Below the pieces are notes generated by a model. That model was not told the origin of the DNA and did not search any database. It saw nothing but the letters and a program-made list of their open reading frames with translations. Position numbers and translations under genes: made by a program. From Mesorhizobium sp. B4-1-4 (GTDB taxonomy: Bacteria; Pseudomonadota; Alphaproteobacteria; Rhizobiales; Rhizobiaceae), in contig NZ_CP083950.1 of assembly GCF_006439395.2 (NCBI RefSeq), positions 682,001 through 746,000 on the forward strand: DNA of 64,000 nucleotides, written 5' to 3'. Each line of letters begins with the position of its first letter. Position 1 is the first letter of the stretch. Below, piece after piece: positions 8,903-17,469 of this stretch.

Positions 8903-9776
8903 TGAAGGCTCCATGAACGCCGTCGGCGGCCAGATTGACGCCGATCACCAGCGAGGCGATGGCCAGCGCATCGAACAGCACCGTCCACCAGAAGCCGCCG
9001 CCGATCATGCCGTAGTTGCTTGAGATGGACAGTCCCCAGTCGGGTGAGGGCGGCTGGATGCCAAAGCCCATGAAGGAGAGTGTGGCGACCGCGAAGATGG
9101 CATAGCCCAGCCGCACCGTGGTCTCGACCAGGATCGGTGGGATGACGTTGGGCAGGATCTCGACGAACATCGTGTGGAAGGCGCTCTCGTGCCGGAGCTG
9201 TGCGGCGGCGACGTAGTCGAGTTCGCGCTCCGCCAGCACCGCCGAGCGCACGGTGCGCGCGATGATCGGCGCGAAGCTCAGGCCGATGACGATGATGACG
9301 GTGGTCTTGGAGGTGCCGAGCGCGACGATGGCGAGCAGCGCCACGATGACCACGGGGATGGCCATGAAGGCTTCGAGGATGCGGCTGACGACATCGTCGA
9401 CGATGCCGCGGAAGTAACCGGTGAGCAGGCCAAGCGCGGTGCCGGCGACAGTCGCCAGCAAGGTGGCGAGCGGTGCGACGGTCAGGATATCGCGCGAGCC
9501 GACAATGACGCGCGAGAAGACGTCGCGGCCGATCTGGTCGGTGCCGAACCAGTGTTCGGCCGAAGGCGGCGACAGCGCGTTGATGATGTCGTCGGCAAGC
9601 GGATCATAGGGCGCGAAATGTTCGCCGAACAGCGCGCAGGCGACCCAGAACAGGACGATGGCCAGACCGGTCAGAAAGGTGCCGGAACGCATGAGCGAGG
9701 ACAGGACCTCCGCTGCCGGGCTGCGCCGGCGCGTGTCGTCTTGTCGAGCAGGAGAGGTGGTCTGGACGGCGCTCAT
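8895..9776 (-). CDS. Peptide-type ABC transporter permease, DppC-like
   Basis: 293-residue inner-membrane permease. It begins with a cytoplasmic tail, one membrane helix (about 37-57), the ABC-2 type N-terminal motif HFAPYDPLADD and WFGTDQIGRDVFSRVIVGSR, and then the conserved transport domain with the EAA loop LAERELDYVAAAQLRHESAF. The start at 9776 overlaps the preceding permease stop as ATGA; a longer frame running up to 10256 is an out-of-frame reading of that neighbour and was dropped. Partners are the DppB-like permease upstream and the fused ATPase downstream. Confidence 0.92.
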   Translation of the reverse strand: MSAVQTTSPARQDDTRRRSPAAEVLSSLMRSGTFLTGLAIVLFWVACALFGEHFAPYDPLADDIINALSPPSAEHWFGTDQIGRDVFSRVIVGSRDILTVAPLATLLATVAGTALGLLTGYFRGIVDDVVSRILEAFMAIPVVIVALLAIVALGTSKTTVIIVIGLSFAPIIARTVRSAVLAERELDYVAAAQLRHESAFHTMFVEILPNVIPPILVETTVRLGYAIFAVATLSFMGFGIQPPSPDWGLSISSNYGMIGGGFWWTVLFDALAIASLVIGVNLAADGVHGAFND

Positions 9777-10702
9777 TGGTCTGTCCCCAGCCGGATGCGT
9801 GGATTGAGCACGGAATAGAGGAAGTCGGCGATCAATGTCGCCACGGCATAGACGATGCCGATGGTGAGAATGCCCGATTCCAGCATTGGAAAGTCCTTGC
9901 CGCGCGCGGCGGTGAAGATCAGCGAGCCGATGCCCTGGTAGCGGAACAGCGTCTCGATCACCACCAGGCCGCCAATGAGATAGCCGGTCTGGGTGGCAAT
10001 GACGGTGATGGTGGGCAAGAGCGCATTGCGCAGCACGTGGCGCCAGATCACCGTGCGCCATGGCAGGCCCTTCAGCACGGCGGTTCGCGTGTAATCGGAA
10101 TCGAGCGCCTCGATCATGCCGGAGCGCGCCATGCGCGCGATATAGCCGAACAACACCAGGAACAGCGGCAAAGCGGGCAGGATGAGGTAATAGAGCTGGG
10201 TGAAGAAGCCCGCGTCCTTGGGCCATGCGGCCGAGATCGGCAGCCAGCGCAGCCACACACCGAAGATCAGGATCAGGATGATGCCGGTGACAAACTCCGG
10301 CAGCACCGTCACCGACAGGCCGCCAAGGCTGATGATGCGGTCGAGCGGCCGGTTGAGATTAAGCGCCGCAATGACGCCGCCCAGGATGCCGATCGGCACC
10401 ACCAGCACGAAGGCGACCGCGGCCAGCTTCATCGAATTGCCGAGCGCGTTGACGACGAACGGCGCGACCGGCGAGCGGAAGATGTAGGAGGTGCCCATGT
10501 CTCCCCGGACGAAGTTCCAGATCCAGGTCGCATATTGGGTGAGGAGCGGGCGATCGACGCCGAGGGAGTGGTTGAGCGCGTCCACGGCCCGCTGGTCGGC
10601 GAACGGGCCCAATATCGCGCGTCCGACATTGCCGGGCAGAACCTGGCCGCCCAGAAACACCATGATGCTGAGCAAGAACAATGTGATCAGCGACAGCGAC
10701 AC
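9773..10702 (-). CDS. Peptide-type ABC transporter permease, DppB-like
   Basis: Inner-membrane permease of about 309 residues with the DppB layout: a first membrane helix, the periplasmic segment NHSLGVDRPLLTQYATW, and the EAA loop ALDSDYTRTAVLKGLPWRT. The annotated start is the GTG at 10702. The true start may be the ATT at 10726, which would add ILSFFARR, the residues expected at the beginning of this family; AAGGAG lies 8 nt before that ATT, while the GTG lacks a good ribosome-binding site. Its frame is the same as that of the upstream oxidoreductase, separated by a single TAA at 10739-10741. It is coupled to the DppC-like gene. Confidence 0.88.
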   Translation of the reverse strand: MSLSLITLFLLSIMVFLGGQVLPGNVGRAILGPFADQRAVDALNHSLGVDRPLLTQYATWIWNFVRGDMGTSYIFRSPVAPFVVNALGNSMKLAAVAFVLVVPIGILGGVIAALNLNRPLDRIISLGGLSVTVLPEFVTGIILILIFGVWLRWLPISAAWPKDAGFFTQLYYLILPALPLFLVLFGYIARMARSGMIEALDSDYTRTAVLKGLPWRTVIWRHVLRNALLPTITVIATQTGYLIGGLVVIETLFRYQGIGSLIFTAARGKDFPMLESGILTIGIVYAVATLIADFLYSVLNPRIRLGTDQ

Positions 10703-10738
10703 ACGCCGGGCGAAGAAGGAGAGAATGGCATCGGCTCC

Positions 10739-13102
10739 TTATGAACGAGGTATCGGCCCGGCCACGCCCGGGCGGTTTAGTGAACTTACTGTGACAGGCG
10801 GATCGAAGGCTGTCACCGCCGGAATGACCCCGGCAAACAGCGACACCTCGACCAGCGTCGAATTGCAGGTCGGTGACTGAGCAAGGCGCGACGTCCCCCG
10901 GTCTGGTGTCAGCACGTTCGGGTTGCCATGCTTTTCCAGGCTGTGCGGCTGTCCTGGCTCGGCAGGGTCGAACCATGCGCCGGTCGGCAGCTGGACCACG
11001 CCAGGGATCAAGCCGTCCGTCAGCACGGCGCCCGCCAGGCATGACCCGCGATCGTTGGAAACAAGGACGACCGCCCCGTCCTGTATGCCGCGTGCCGCGG
11101 CATCCACCGGATTGATCCACAGCGGTGCGCGATCCGACACCTTTCCCGCGCGGCTGACCGAGCCATGATCGTACTGGCTGTGGAGCTTGTCCGCAGGCTG
11201 CGGCGACAGGAGATGCAGGGGGAGCCGCTCCGCAAGGTCGCTGCCCAGCCATTCCCTGGGCTCCCGCCACACCGCGTGGCCGGGACAGTCGTTATAGCCG
11301 AAACCATCGATCGTCGAGGAAAACAGCTCGATGCGGCCTGACGGCGTCGCCAACCGGTTCCGCTCCGGATCGGCGCGGAAGGAGCCAAGCAATGTCTGCG
11401 AGGTGACTTGCCGGGCAAGATCCGCATGGCCATCCTGCCAGAAACGGTCGAATGACGGCATCTCGACCCCGGCCGCGCCCGCATTATCCTTGGCCTGTTC
11501 GTAAAGCACACGAATCCATTGAGAGGCATCGCGCCCTTCGGTGAAGGCTTCGCTGGCACCGAGTCGCGCCGAGAGACCGCAGAAGATCTGGTAATCGTCG
11601 CGTGCCTCACCGACCGGATCGATCGCCTGCTTCATGGCGACGACGAGATTTTCACGGTTCGAGAAAGCGAGGTCATTCCTCTCCAGCGGCGTGGTGACCG
11701 GCAGCACGATGTCGGCATGGCGTGCTGTTGCCGTCCAGAACGGCTCGTGGACGATGATCGTCTCAGGCCGTTGCCATGCCTCGACGAGGCGGTTCAGGTC
11801 CTGATGGTGGTGGAACGGGTTGCCGCCGGCCCAGTAGACGAGCCTGACGTCGGGATAGGACATCGCGGCGCCATTGAATTCGAACGACCCGCCTGGATTA
11901 AGCAGCATGTCGGCAATGCGGGCGACGGGAATCAAGTCAGGCACGCGGTTCTTGCCTTGCGGAACGGATGGCCAGCGAAATCCCATCTCCGGTCTGCCGG
12001 CGCCATTTGTCGACGAATAACCGAAGCCAAACCCGCCGCCCGGCAACCCGACCTCGCCAAGCAGTGCGGCAAGCGTAATCGCGGCCCAGTAAGGTTGTTC
12101 GCCATGGTCGGCCCGCTGCAGCGACCAGCTGACCATCAACATGGTGCGCTTGGCGGCCATCTCCCTGCCCAGGGCGACGATCCGGTCCTCGGCCACGCCG
12201 CTCAGGGCGGCAGCCCATGCCGCGTCCTTCGGTTGCCCGTCGCTTTCCCCGAGGATGTAGGCGCGAACGATCTCGAAACCGGTGCAGTAGCGCGCCAGAA
12301 ACCCCTCGTCATGAAGGCGTTCGCTGACCAGGACATGGCACAAGGCCAGCATCATCGCCGTGTCGCTGTTCGGCCGAAGCGGCAGCCATTCGGTGTCGAC
12401 ACCGCGCGGCGCGTCGTCGCGCACCGGCGAAACATTGACGAGGCGGGCGCCATTGCCGACGGCTTTGCGCAGGGCGGCCGCAGCCTCGTGGCGCGCCGCG
12501 CCGCCGCCTTGTATCTGCGCGTTGCGCCAGGGCAGCCCGCCGAAGGCGACGATCAGCTTGCTGTGCCGTTCGATACCGTCCCAGGTGGAATGATTGCCCG
12601 TCAGGCCGTCGGTCCCGCCAAGCACATGCGGCAGGATGATTTCGGCCGCGCCATAGGAATAGCTCAACACCGAGCTCGTATAGCCGCCGATCGTGTTGAG
12701 AAAGCGGTGCACCTGGCTCTGGGCGTGGTGGAATCTTCCCGCGCTCGCCCATCCATAGGATCCCGCATAGATTGCACTGTTTCCATGCTCGACGCGAACC
12801 CGGTCCAGTTCGGCCGCCACGATGTCCAGTGCCGTTTCCCACGACACTTCGACAAAGGGCTCGCTGCCCCGCCGGCCGTTGGTGGTGGACCTGTTTCCCT
12901 CGAGCCAGCCGCGCCTCACGGCAGGACGTGCCACGCGCAGATCCCCCTGTACCGTGCCGAGCATGGACTTGCCGATCGGCGATGGATCGGGGTCGCCGCT
13001 CCATGGCTCGACGCCAACGAGCCTGCCGTTCTCGGCACGGACTTCGTATGTCCCCCAATGCATGGTGGTGAGCAGGGTCTCGGACTCCATCAGACCGGTC
13101 AA
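10739..13102 (-). CDS. Molybdopterin oxidoreductase of the DMSO/biotin-sulfoxide reductase family
   Basis: 787-residue bis-MGD molybdoenzyme related to BisC, TorA and DorA. By eye, Tyr116 and Trp118 in SYGWAS and Ser149 in YSYGAA match DMSO reductase Tyr114, Trp116 and the molybdenum-ligand Ser147. No N-terminal Cys cluster motif and no Tat signal is present, so it should be cytoplasmic and lack an Fe-S cluster, as BisC does. It likely reduces an S-oxide or N-oxide. It sits between a binding-protein gene and the DppB permease gene and ends 12 bp before the likely permease start, so it is in the transporter operon. This suggests that the imported compound, or a product of it, is the oxide substrate. 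Confidence 0.88.
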   Translation of the reverse strand: MTGLMESETLLTTMHWGTYEVRAENGRLVGVEPWSGDPDPSPIGKSMLGTVQGDLRVARPAVRRGWLEGNRSTTNGRRGSEPFVEVSWETALDIVAAELDRVRVEHGNSAIYAGSYGWASAGRFHHAQSQVHRFLNTIGGYTSSVLSYSYGAAEIILPHVLGGTDGLTGNHSTWDGIERHSKLIVAFGGLPWRNAQIQGGGAARHEAAAALRKAVGNGARLVNVSPVRDDAPRGVDTEWLPLRPNSDTAMMLALCHVLVSERLHDEGFLARYCTGFEIVRAYILGESDGQPKDAAWAAALSGVAEDRIVALGREMAAKRTMLMVSWSLQRADHGEQPYWAAITLAALLGEVGLPGGGFGFGYSSTNGAGRPEMGFRWPSVPQGKNRVPDLIPVARIADMLLNPGGSFEFNGAAMSYPDVRLVYWAGGNPFHHHQDLNRLVEAWQRPETIIVHEPFWTATARHADIVLPVTTPLERNDLAFSNRENLVVAMKQAIDPVGEARDDYQIFCGLSARLGASEAFTEGRDASQWIRVLYEQAKDNAGAAGVEMPSFDRFWQDGHADLARQVTSQTLLGSFRADPERNRLATPSGRIELFSSTIDGFGYNDCPGHAVWREPREWLGSDLAERLPLHLLSPQPADKLHSQYDHGSVSRAGKVSDRAPLWINPVDAAARGIQDGAVVLVSNDRGSCLAGAVLTDGLIPGVVQLPTGAWFDPAEPGQPHSLEKHGNPNVLTPDRGTSRLAQSPTCNSTLVEVSLFAGVIPAVTAFDPPVTVSSLNRPGVAGPIPRS

Positions 13103-13229
13103 CGATCAATCGTCCCGCAGGCGAGGGTCCGCGTCAGGCCGACGTGCAACGCCTTGCCTCGGCCTGGCCGCGAAAGCGCCAGCCCCCGATGGGGACCGGC
13201 AGTTGCGGGATGGGCTTGTCTCCTCGCGC

Positions 13230-14894
13230 TTAGGCCTTCGACGCCTTTTCGAGGAACAACTGCGACATGGCGGTCGGCTGCACGCCGGCCACACCCTTCG
13301 CCGTTGCCGTCAGGTAGTCGTAGAAATAGCCGAAGATGACAGGCGTTTCCTCGAGCAGCAGCTTCTGGATCTTGCCCGCCGTCGCCTTCTGCGCTTCGAG
13401 ATCGAGCGCGGCGATATAGCTGGTCGCCAGCGTGTCATAGTCCTTGTTCTTGAAATGCGCGGCGTTCCAGGTGCCGTCGCTCTTCAAGGGAGCCGCGAGA
13501 TAGACGTTCGGCACGCCGCGATGGCCATAGTCGGTGATGCCCATCACCGAATCCAGCCAGTTCGATTTGCCGAACACCGCGTCTCCGTAGTAGGCGCTCT
13601 GGTCGAGGATGTTGAGTTCGAGCTCGATGCCGATCTCTTTGACCCAGTTCTGGATGAGCTGGGCATATTCCGGGATTTCGAGGTAACGCTCGGTGGTCAG
13701 CGTTATCTTGAAGCCCTTGCCGGCACCGGCGGCTTCCATCAACTGCTTGGCCTGCGCGATGTCCTGCTCGCGCTGTGGCACGCTCGCATCGGTCGAAGGG
13801 TAGACCGCGGCGAACGGACTGTCATTGCCCGCCACGGCGCGCCCCTTCATCAGACCTGCGACCAGCTTTTTGCGGTCGATGCTGAGCGCGATGGCGCGGC
13901 GCACGCGCGCATCCTTCAGCGGGCCGTCGTCGCAGCGCAGATGCAGTTGCTGATGCGCTGAAGACTTCAGGCTGATGATGTCGACACTCGGATCGTTGAG
14001 CAGGGCGACGCCAGCCAGCACCGGCATCTGGTTGATGATGTCGACCTGGCCGCCTTGCAGCGCCAGGATCATCGGCTGCACATCGGTGAAGAAGGTGAAT
14101 TCCGTGCGATCCGGCAGCGCCTTCTCGCCCCAATAGTCGTCGTTGCGGACGAACGACGCGCCGACTTTCGGTGTGTATTTCTCAACCTTGAACGGCCCGG
14201 TGCCGTCGAAGCTCTTTTCGTAGTCGCCCTTGTAGCTCGCCGGGATGATTACGGCGTTGTAGTTGTCGGACGACAGCATGTAAGGGAAGTTGCCGTTGGG
14301 CGCGTCGAGGTGGAATTCCACCGTGTAATCGTCGACCTTCTTGCTGGCGCCCTTCGACAGGATGCCGGTGAAGACCGACAGAGCGTTGGAGGAATTGGCT
14401 GGATCGGCGAGGCGGTCGATGCTGGCCACCACGTCCTCGGCCTTCATTTCGCCGCCGCTATGGAATTTCACGCCCTTGCGCAGCTTGAAGGTCCACACCG
14501 AGCCGTTGTCGTTCGGCTTCCAGCTTTCGGCCAGTGCCGGCTTGAGCACGAGATCGGGACCGTCGACGCAGAGGAATTCAGCGACCTGCTGCATGACCAG
14601 CAGGCCGCCGGCATCCGCGATGGTGACGGGGTCGATGGCTGCTGCCGGCACGCTGCTGGCGACGCGGATTGTGGCGCCGGCTGCGCCAGCGGCGCGGGCG
14701 AGCGACGGCATGCCGCCCAGGCCGGCCGCCGTGGTTATGCCGCCAAGCAGCGGCAGCGACAGGCCGAGCAGGCTGCCATGCCGGATGAAGTCGCGGCGGC
14801 TGACACGGCCATCGACGAGGCCATCGATCAGATGGTTTTCGAGCGGCGTGCGGTTACGGCGGATGAGATCGAGAATGCGGTAATTCTTGTTCAT
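13230..14894 (-). CDS. Family 5 (peptide/opine type) ABC substrate-binding protein with Tat signal
   Basis: 554-residue periplasmic binding protein, paralogous to the one at 4143-5798 (for example both share RKGVKFH, DAPNGNFPY/DAPNGSFPY and WGEKALPDR). The N-terminus has SRRDFIRHGS followed by a hydrophobic core, a Tat-type signal. The start at 14894 (MNKNYRILD) is preferred; the frame is open further upstream to 15026 but that part is not signal-like. It is the first transporter gene of the leftward group that continues with the molybdoenzyme, DppB, DppC and DppDF. The ligand is unknown. Having two paralogous receptors around one channel suggests two related ligands. Confidence 0.9.
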   Translation of the reverse strand: MNKNYRILDLIRRNRTPLENHLIDGLVDGRVSRRDFIRHGSLLGLSLPLLGGITTAAGLGGMPSLARAAGAAGATIRVASSVPAAAIDPVTIADAGGLLVMQQVAEFLCVDGPDLVLKPALAESWKPNDNGSVWTFKLRKGVKFHSGGEMKAEDVVASIDRLADPANSSNALSVFTGILSKGASKKVDDYTVEFHLDAPNGNFPYMLSSDNYNAVIIPASYKGDYEKSFDGTGPFKVEKYTPKVGASFVRNDDYWGEKALPDRTEFTFFTDVQPMILALQGGQVDIINQMPVLAGVALLNDPSVDIISLKSSAHQQLHLRCDDGPLKDARVRRAIALSIDRKKLVAGLMKGRAVAGNDSPFAAVYPSTDASVPQREQDIAQAKQLMEAAGAGKGFKITLTTERYLEIPEYAQLIQNWVKEIGIELELNILDQSAYYGDAVFGKSNWLDSVMGITDYGHRGVPNVYLAAPLKSDGTWNAAHFKNKDYDTLATSYIAALDLEAQKATAGKIQKLLLEETPVIFGYFYDYLTATAKGVAGVQPTAMSQLFLEKASKA

Positions 14895-15142
14895 GGGTTC
14901 TAAGCCCTTTCCCCAGTTGTTGTGGTTGGCGAAGCATTCCAGTTGACGAGTTCCGTGGAGTTCTCCTGTCCAGGCATTCATCACTATCGGTCGACGGACT
15001 GTAGCATGCGGTTCTGTCTGGTCCATCCGCCCCTTGGGTCGGAAAGGTCAGATTTTCTTGATGCATTTTCTGTCGGCCGGGCGACCGGATTGAAGCGTAG
15101 CCGCCTTTTTTCTCGATATTCCTCCTTCCTTTCAGCGTCCTT

Positions 15143-16327
15143 CTAGTTCAGTGGCAATCTGCGGTAAGTGCCGGGCTTTTCCGGGTCATGATATTTATTG
15201 CATGGCCCGTTCTCGACGAAGTCGCGATGACAGGCGGCAAGCTTCTCGCGTGACAGCGTGACGCCGAGGCCATGTCCTTGCGGCACCGCCACCACATTGT
15301 TTTTCGGCGCAAACGGCCCTTCCTCGATGATATCCATCGGCTGCATGCGAAACAGCGACTGGTTGGGCTCCCGGATCCAGCCGAGCGCGGCGCACAGATG
15401 CAGATAACAGGCGCTGCCGATGCCCGTGTCGCCGCTGTAGCACCAGTAGTCGATACCGGCGTGCTCGCAGGCGCCGACGAAGCGCAGCATGCGGCCGATG
15501 CCACCATGCGCCGTCGGGTTGCCGACGAAGGCGTCCGGAACCTTGAGGTCCATGGCGCGCGCAACGTCGATGTTGTGGGTCGAGAACGGGATCGAGCAAT
15601 GACGGCGCAGTTCGCGCATTTCTTCGATCGTGGCCACCGGATCCTCCCAGTTGCGCACGCCGAGTTCCTCCAGCGGCCGCGCCAGCCGCCGCGCGGTGCT
15701 GAGCGAATAGGCCTGATTGGAATCGATGCGGATCATCGCGTCGTCGCCGAGCTTGCGGCGGATCAACTCGACCATCGTCAGTGAGATTTTCGGATCGTCG
15801 GTCGAGAATTTGCCCTCGAAGAAGGTCGTGCCATGCGTCTCGTGCAATTCGACGCAATAGTCAGCGACTTCTTCCGGCGTCGTCTCGCCCTTCACATCAG
15901 GTCCGTCGCCGCGCAGCGAGAAATAGTCGGTGAACGGGATGTCCTTGCGCACCGCGCCGCCGAGCAGTTGATAGAGCGGCTGGTTCCACGCCTTGCCGCG
16001 CAGGTCCCACAACGCCATCTCGATGGCGCCGAAGGCCATGATGCGGGCGCGATCATTGATCGACTGAACGCCGGCCCAGAAGGGCAGGCAGACATGCTCC
16101 GCACCGGCGATGTCGAAGGCGTCGCGGCCGACGAGCCGTTGGGCAAGCACGTCATTGACGATGGCCGCCGCGGCCGGCGTCGGCGCCTCGCCGAGGCCGA
16201 CAAGCCCGTCCTCCGTCTCGACCTCGACAATGGTCGGCGAGAAGCCGTCGAGTTCGCCGAAGACCCAGACGTAAGGGGCTTCCAGCCGGTAGTTGATCGG
16301 CGTTGCCCTGATGCGCCTGATCTTCAT
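15143..16327 (-). CDS. Enolase-superfamily enzyme, glucarate-dehydratase-like, lacking the usual catalytic His
   Basis: 394-residue enolase-superfamily protein. Probable metal ligands are Asp202 (RIDSNQ), Glu228 (NWEDP) and Asn252 (STHNID); an Asn as third ligand is a trait of the glucarate dehydratase subgroup. Lys173 (EGKFS) is in the place of the catalytic lysine strand. The segment where glucarate dehydratases carry the His of the His-Asp dyad reads CYSGDTGIG (about 296-304), with no His, so the chemistry is uncertain. It starts 1 bp after the stop of the preceding enolase-family gene and is certainly co-transcribed with it. Likely an acid-sugar or amino-acid-derivative dehydratase; the substrate cannot be read. 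Confidence 0.8.
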   Translation of the reverse strand: MKIRRIRATPINYRLEAPYVWVFGELDGFSPTIVEVETEDGLVGLGEAPTPAAAAIVNDVLAQRLVGRDAFDIAGAEHVCLPFWAGVQSINDRARIMAFGAIEMALWDLRGKAWNQPLYQLLGGAVRKDIPFTDYFSLRGDGPDVKGETTPEEVADYCVELHETHGTTFFEGKFSTDDPKISLTMVELIRRKLGDDAMIRIDSNQAYSLSTARRLARPLEELGVRNWEDPVATIEEMRELRRHCSIPFSTHNIDVARAMDLKVPDAFVGNPTAHGGIGRMLRFVGACEHAGIDYWCYSGDTGIGSACYLHLCAALGWIREPNQSLFRMQPMDIIEEGPFAPKNNVVAVPQGHGLGVTLSREKLAACHRDFVENGPCNKYHDPEKPGTYRRLPLN

Positions 16328-16328
16328 C

Positions 16329-17435
16329 TCAGCGGCCGATCTCGAAGAAGGGTTTGCCGAGCAGGTCGGGAACGACGTCGATGCCGAGGCCGGGCCCGTC
16401 CGGAATGCCCATGCGGCTGCCGATCACCGGCGGCATGTTCGATGCGGTGCGCACCGTCACCCATTCGTGGAAGGCGATGGCATGCAGCCGCCGCTCCTCC
16501 GGCGTCGACAGCGACAGGTGCGCCATCGCCGCTGTATCGATCTCGGCGCCGCCAGTGTCCTCGACCGTGATCATGAAGCCGAGGTCGACGGCAACGTCGC
16601 GGATCAACCGGGTCTTGGTGATGCCGCCGAGCCGCGAAATCTTCAGCGTCAATCCGTCGGCGGCGCCCTGGCGATGGATTTCCAGCATCTCCTCCAGCGA
16701 GGTGACGGATTCGTCGAGCACCATCGGCTTGTCGAGCATGCGGCGCACCGACATGTTCTCGTCGATCGTCGTGCAGGGCTGCTCGAACGTGTAGTCGATT
16801 GCGCGCGTCGCGTCGGCGAACTGGCGCGCCTGATAGGGCGTCCAGCCGGCATTGGCGTCGCAGAAGATCACAGTGCCTTTCGGCACCGAGCCAGCGACCG
16901 CGGTAACACGCTCGATATCGTCGCGGACATTGCCGCCGACCTTGACCTGCAGCCGGTGGAAGCCGTCCTTGACGATCCGCTCGGCCAGCGCCGCCATTTG
17001 ATCGACCGTGCCATGGGTGACGACTTTGTAGAGTTCGGCCGTGTCGCTCTCCTTGCCGCCGAGCAGCGTGACCAGCGGCACGTCGGCGGCGCGTGCCGCG
17101 AGATCCCAGCAGGCCATGTCGAGCGGCGACTTAATGTAGGGATGGCCCTTGAACACAGTGTCCATCAGCCGGCCGATGCTGGCCAGCCCACGCGGATCCT
17201 GGCCGATAAGGTGCGGCCCGATTTCCGGCACGCCCGCGCGTGTCCCCGCTGGAAACGCCGCCGAGTAGAAATTGCCGAGCGGCGCCATCTCCCCCCATCC
17301 GGTCAAACCGCTGTCCGAGGTGACGGCGACAATCACCGCGTCGAAAGCATCGGCGACGCGTCCCTTGGACATGCGGTAGGGGCCGTCAACGAAGGGCTGC
17401 ACGACATGATAGGCTTTGATGGTTTCGATCTGCAC
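16329..17435 (-). CDS. Enolase-superfamily enzyme, hydroxyproline dehydratase / hydroxyproline-betaine epimerase-like
   Basis: 368-residue member of the mandelate racemase/muconate lactonizing enzyme group. The two acid/base lysines are Lys165 (LQVKVGG) and Lys265 (LKISRLGG); metal ligands are Asp193 (FCDAN), Glu218 (FEQP) and Asp241 (VLDES). The VDGPYRMS segment near residue 16 and the spacing of the lysines match what I recall of cis-3-hydroxy-L-proline dehydratase and hydroxyproline-betaine 2-epimerase. The start is a GTG at 17435; the open frame upstream overlaps the GntR gene and is not coding. It lies 34 bp after the GntR gene and is likely controlled by it. Confidence 0.82.
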   Translation of the reverse strand: MQIETIKAYHVVQPFVDGPYRMSKGRVADAFDAVIVAVTSDSGLTGWGEMAPLGNFYSAAFPAGTRAGVPEIGPHLIGQDPRGLASIGRLMDTVFKGHPYIKSPLDMACWDLAARAADVPLVTLLGGKESDTAELYKVVTHGTVDQMAALAERIVKDGFHRLQVKVGGNVRDDIERVTAVAGSVPKGTVIFCDANAGWTPYQARQFADATRAIDYTFEQPCTTIDENMSVRRMLDKPMVLDESVTSLEEMLEIHRQGAADGLTLKISRLGGITKTRLIRDVAVDLGFMITVEDTGGAEIDTAAMAHLSLSTPEERRLHAIAFHEWVTVRTASNMPPVIGSRMGIPDGPGLGIDVVPDLLGKPFFEIGR

Positions 17436-17469
17436 TTTGGTGTCCGTTCTCAGCGATGAGGAGAGATGA

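Noticed and set aside
8895..10256. A longer DppC-like protein starting at 10256
   Set aside because: The first 160 codons read the DppB-like gene in the wrong frame; the ATGA overlap at 9773-9776 fixes the true start.
11519..13339. A 606-codon plus-strand open frame opposite the molybdoenzyme gene
   Set aside because: The minus strand has clear family motifs along its whole length; the plus-strand reading shows none.
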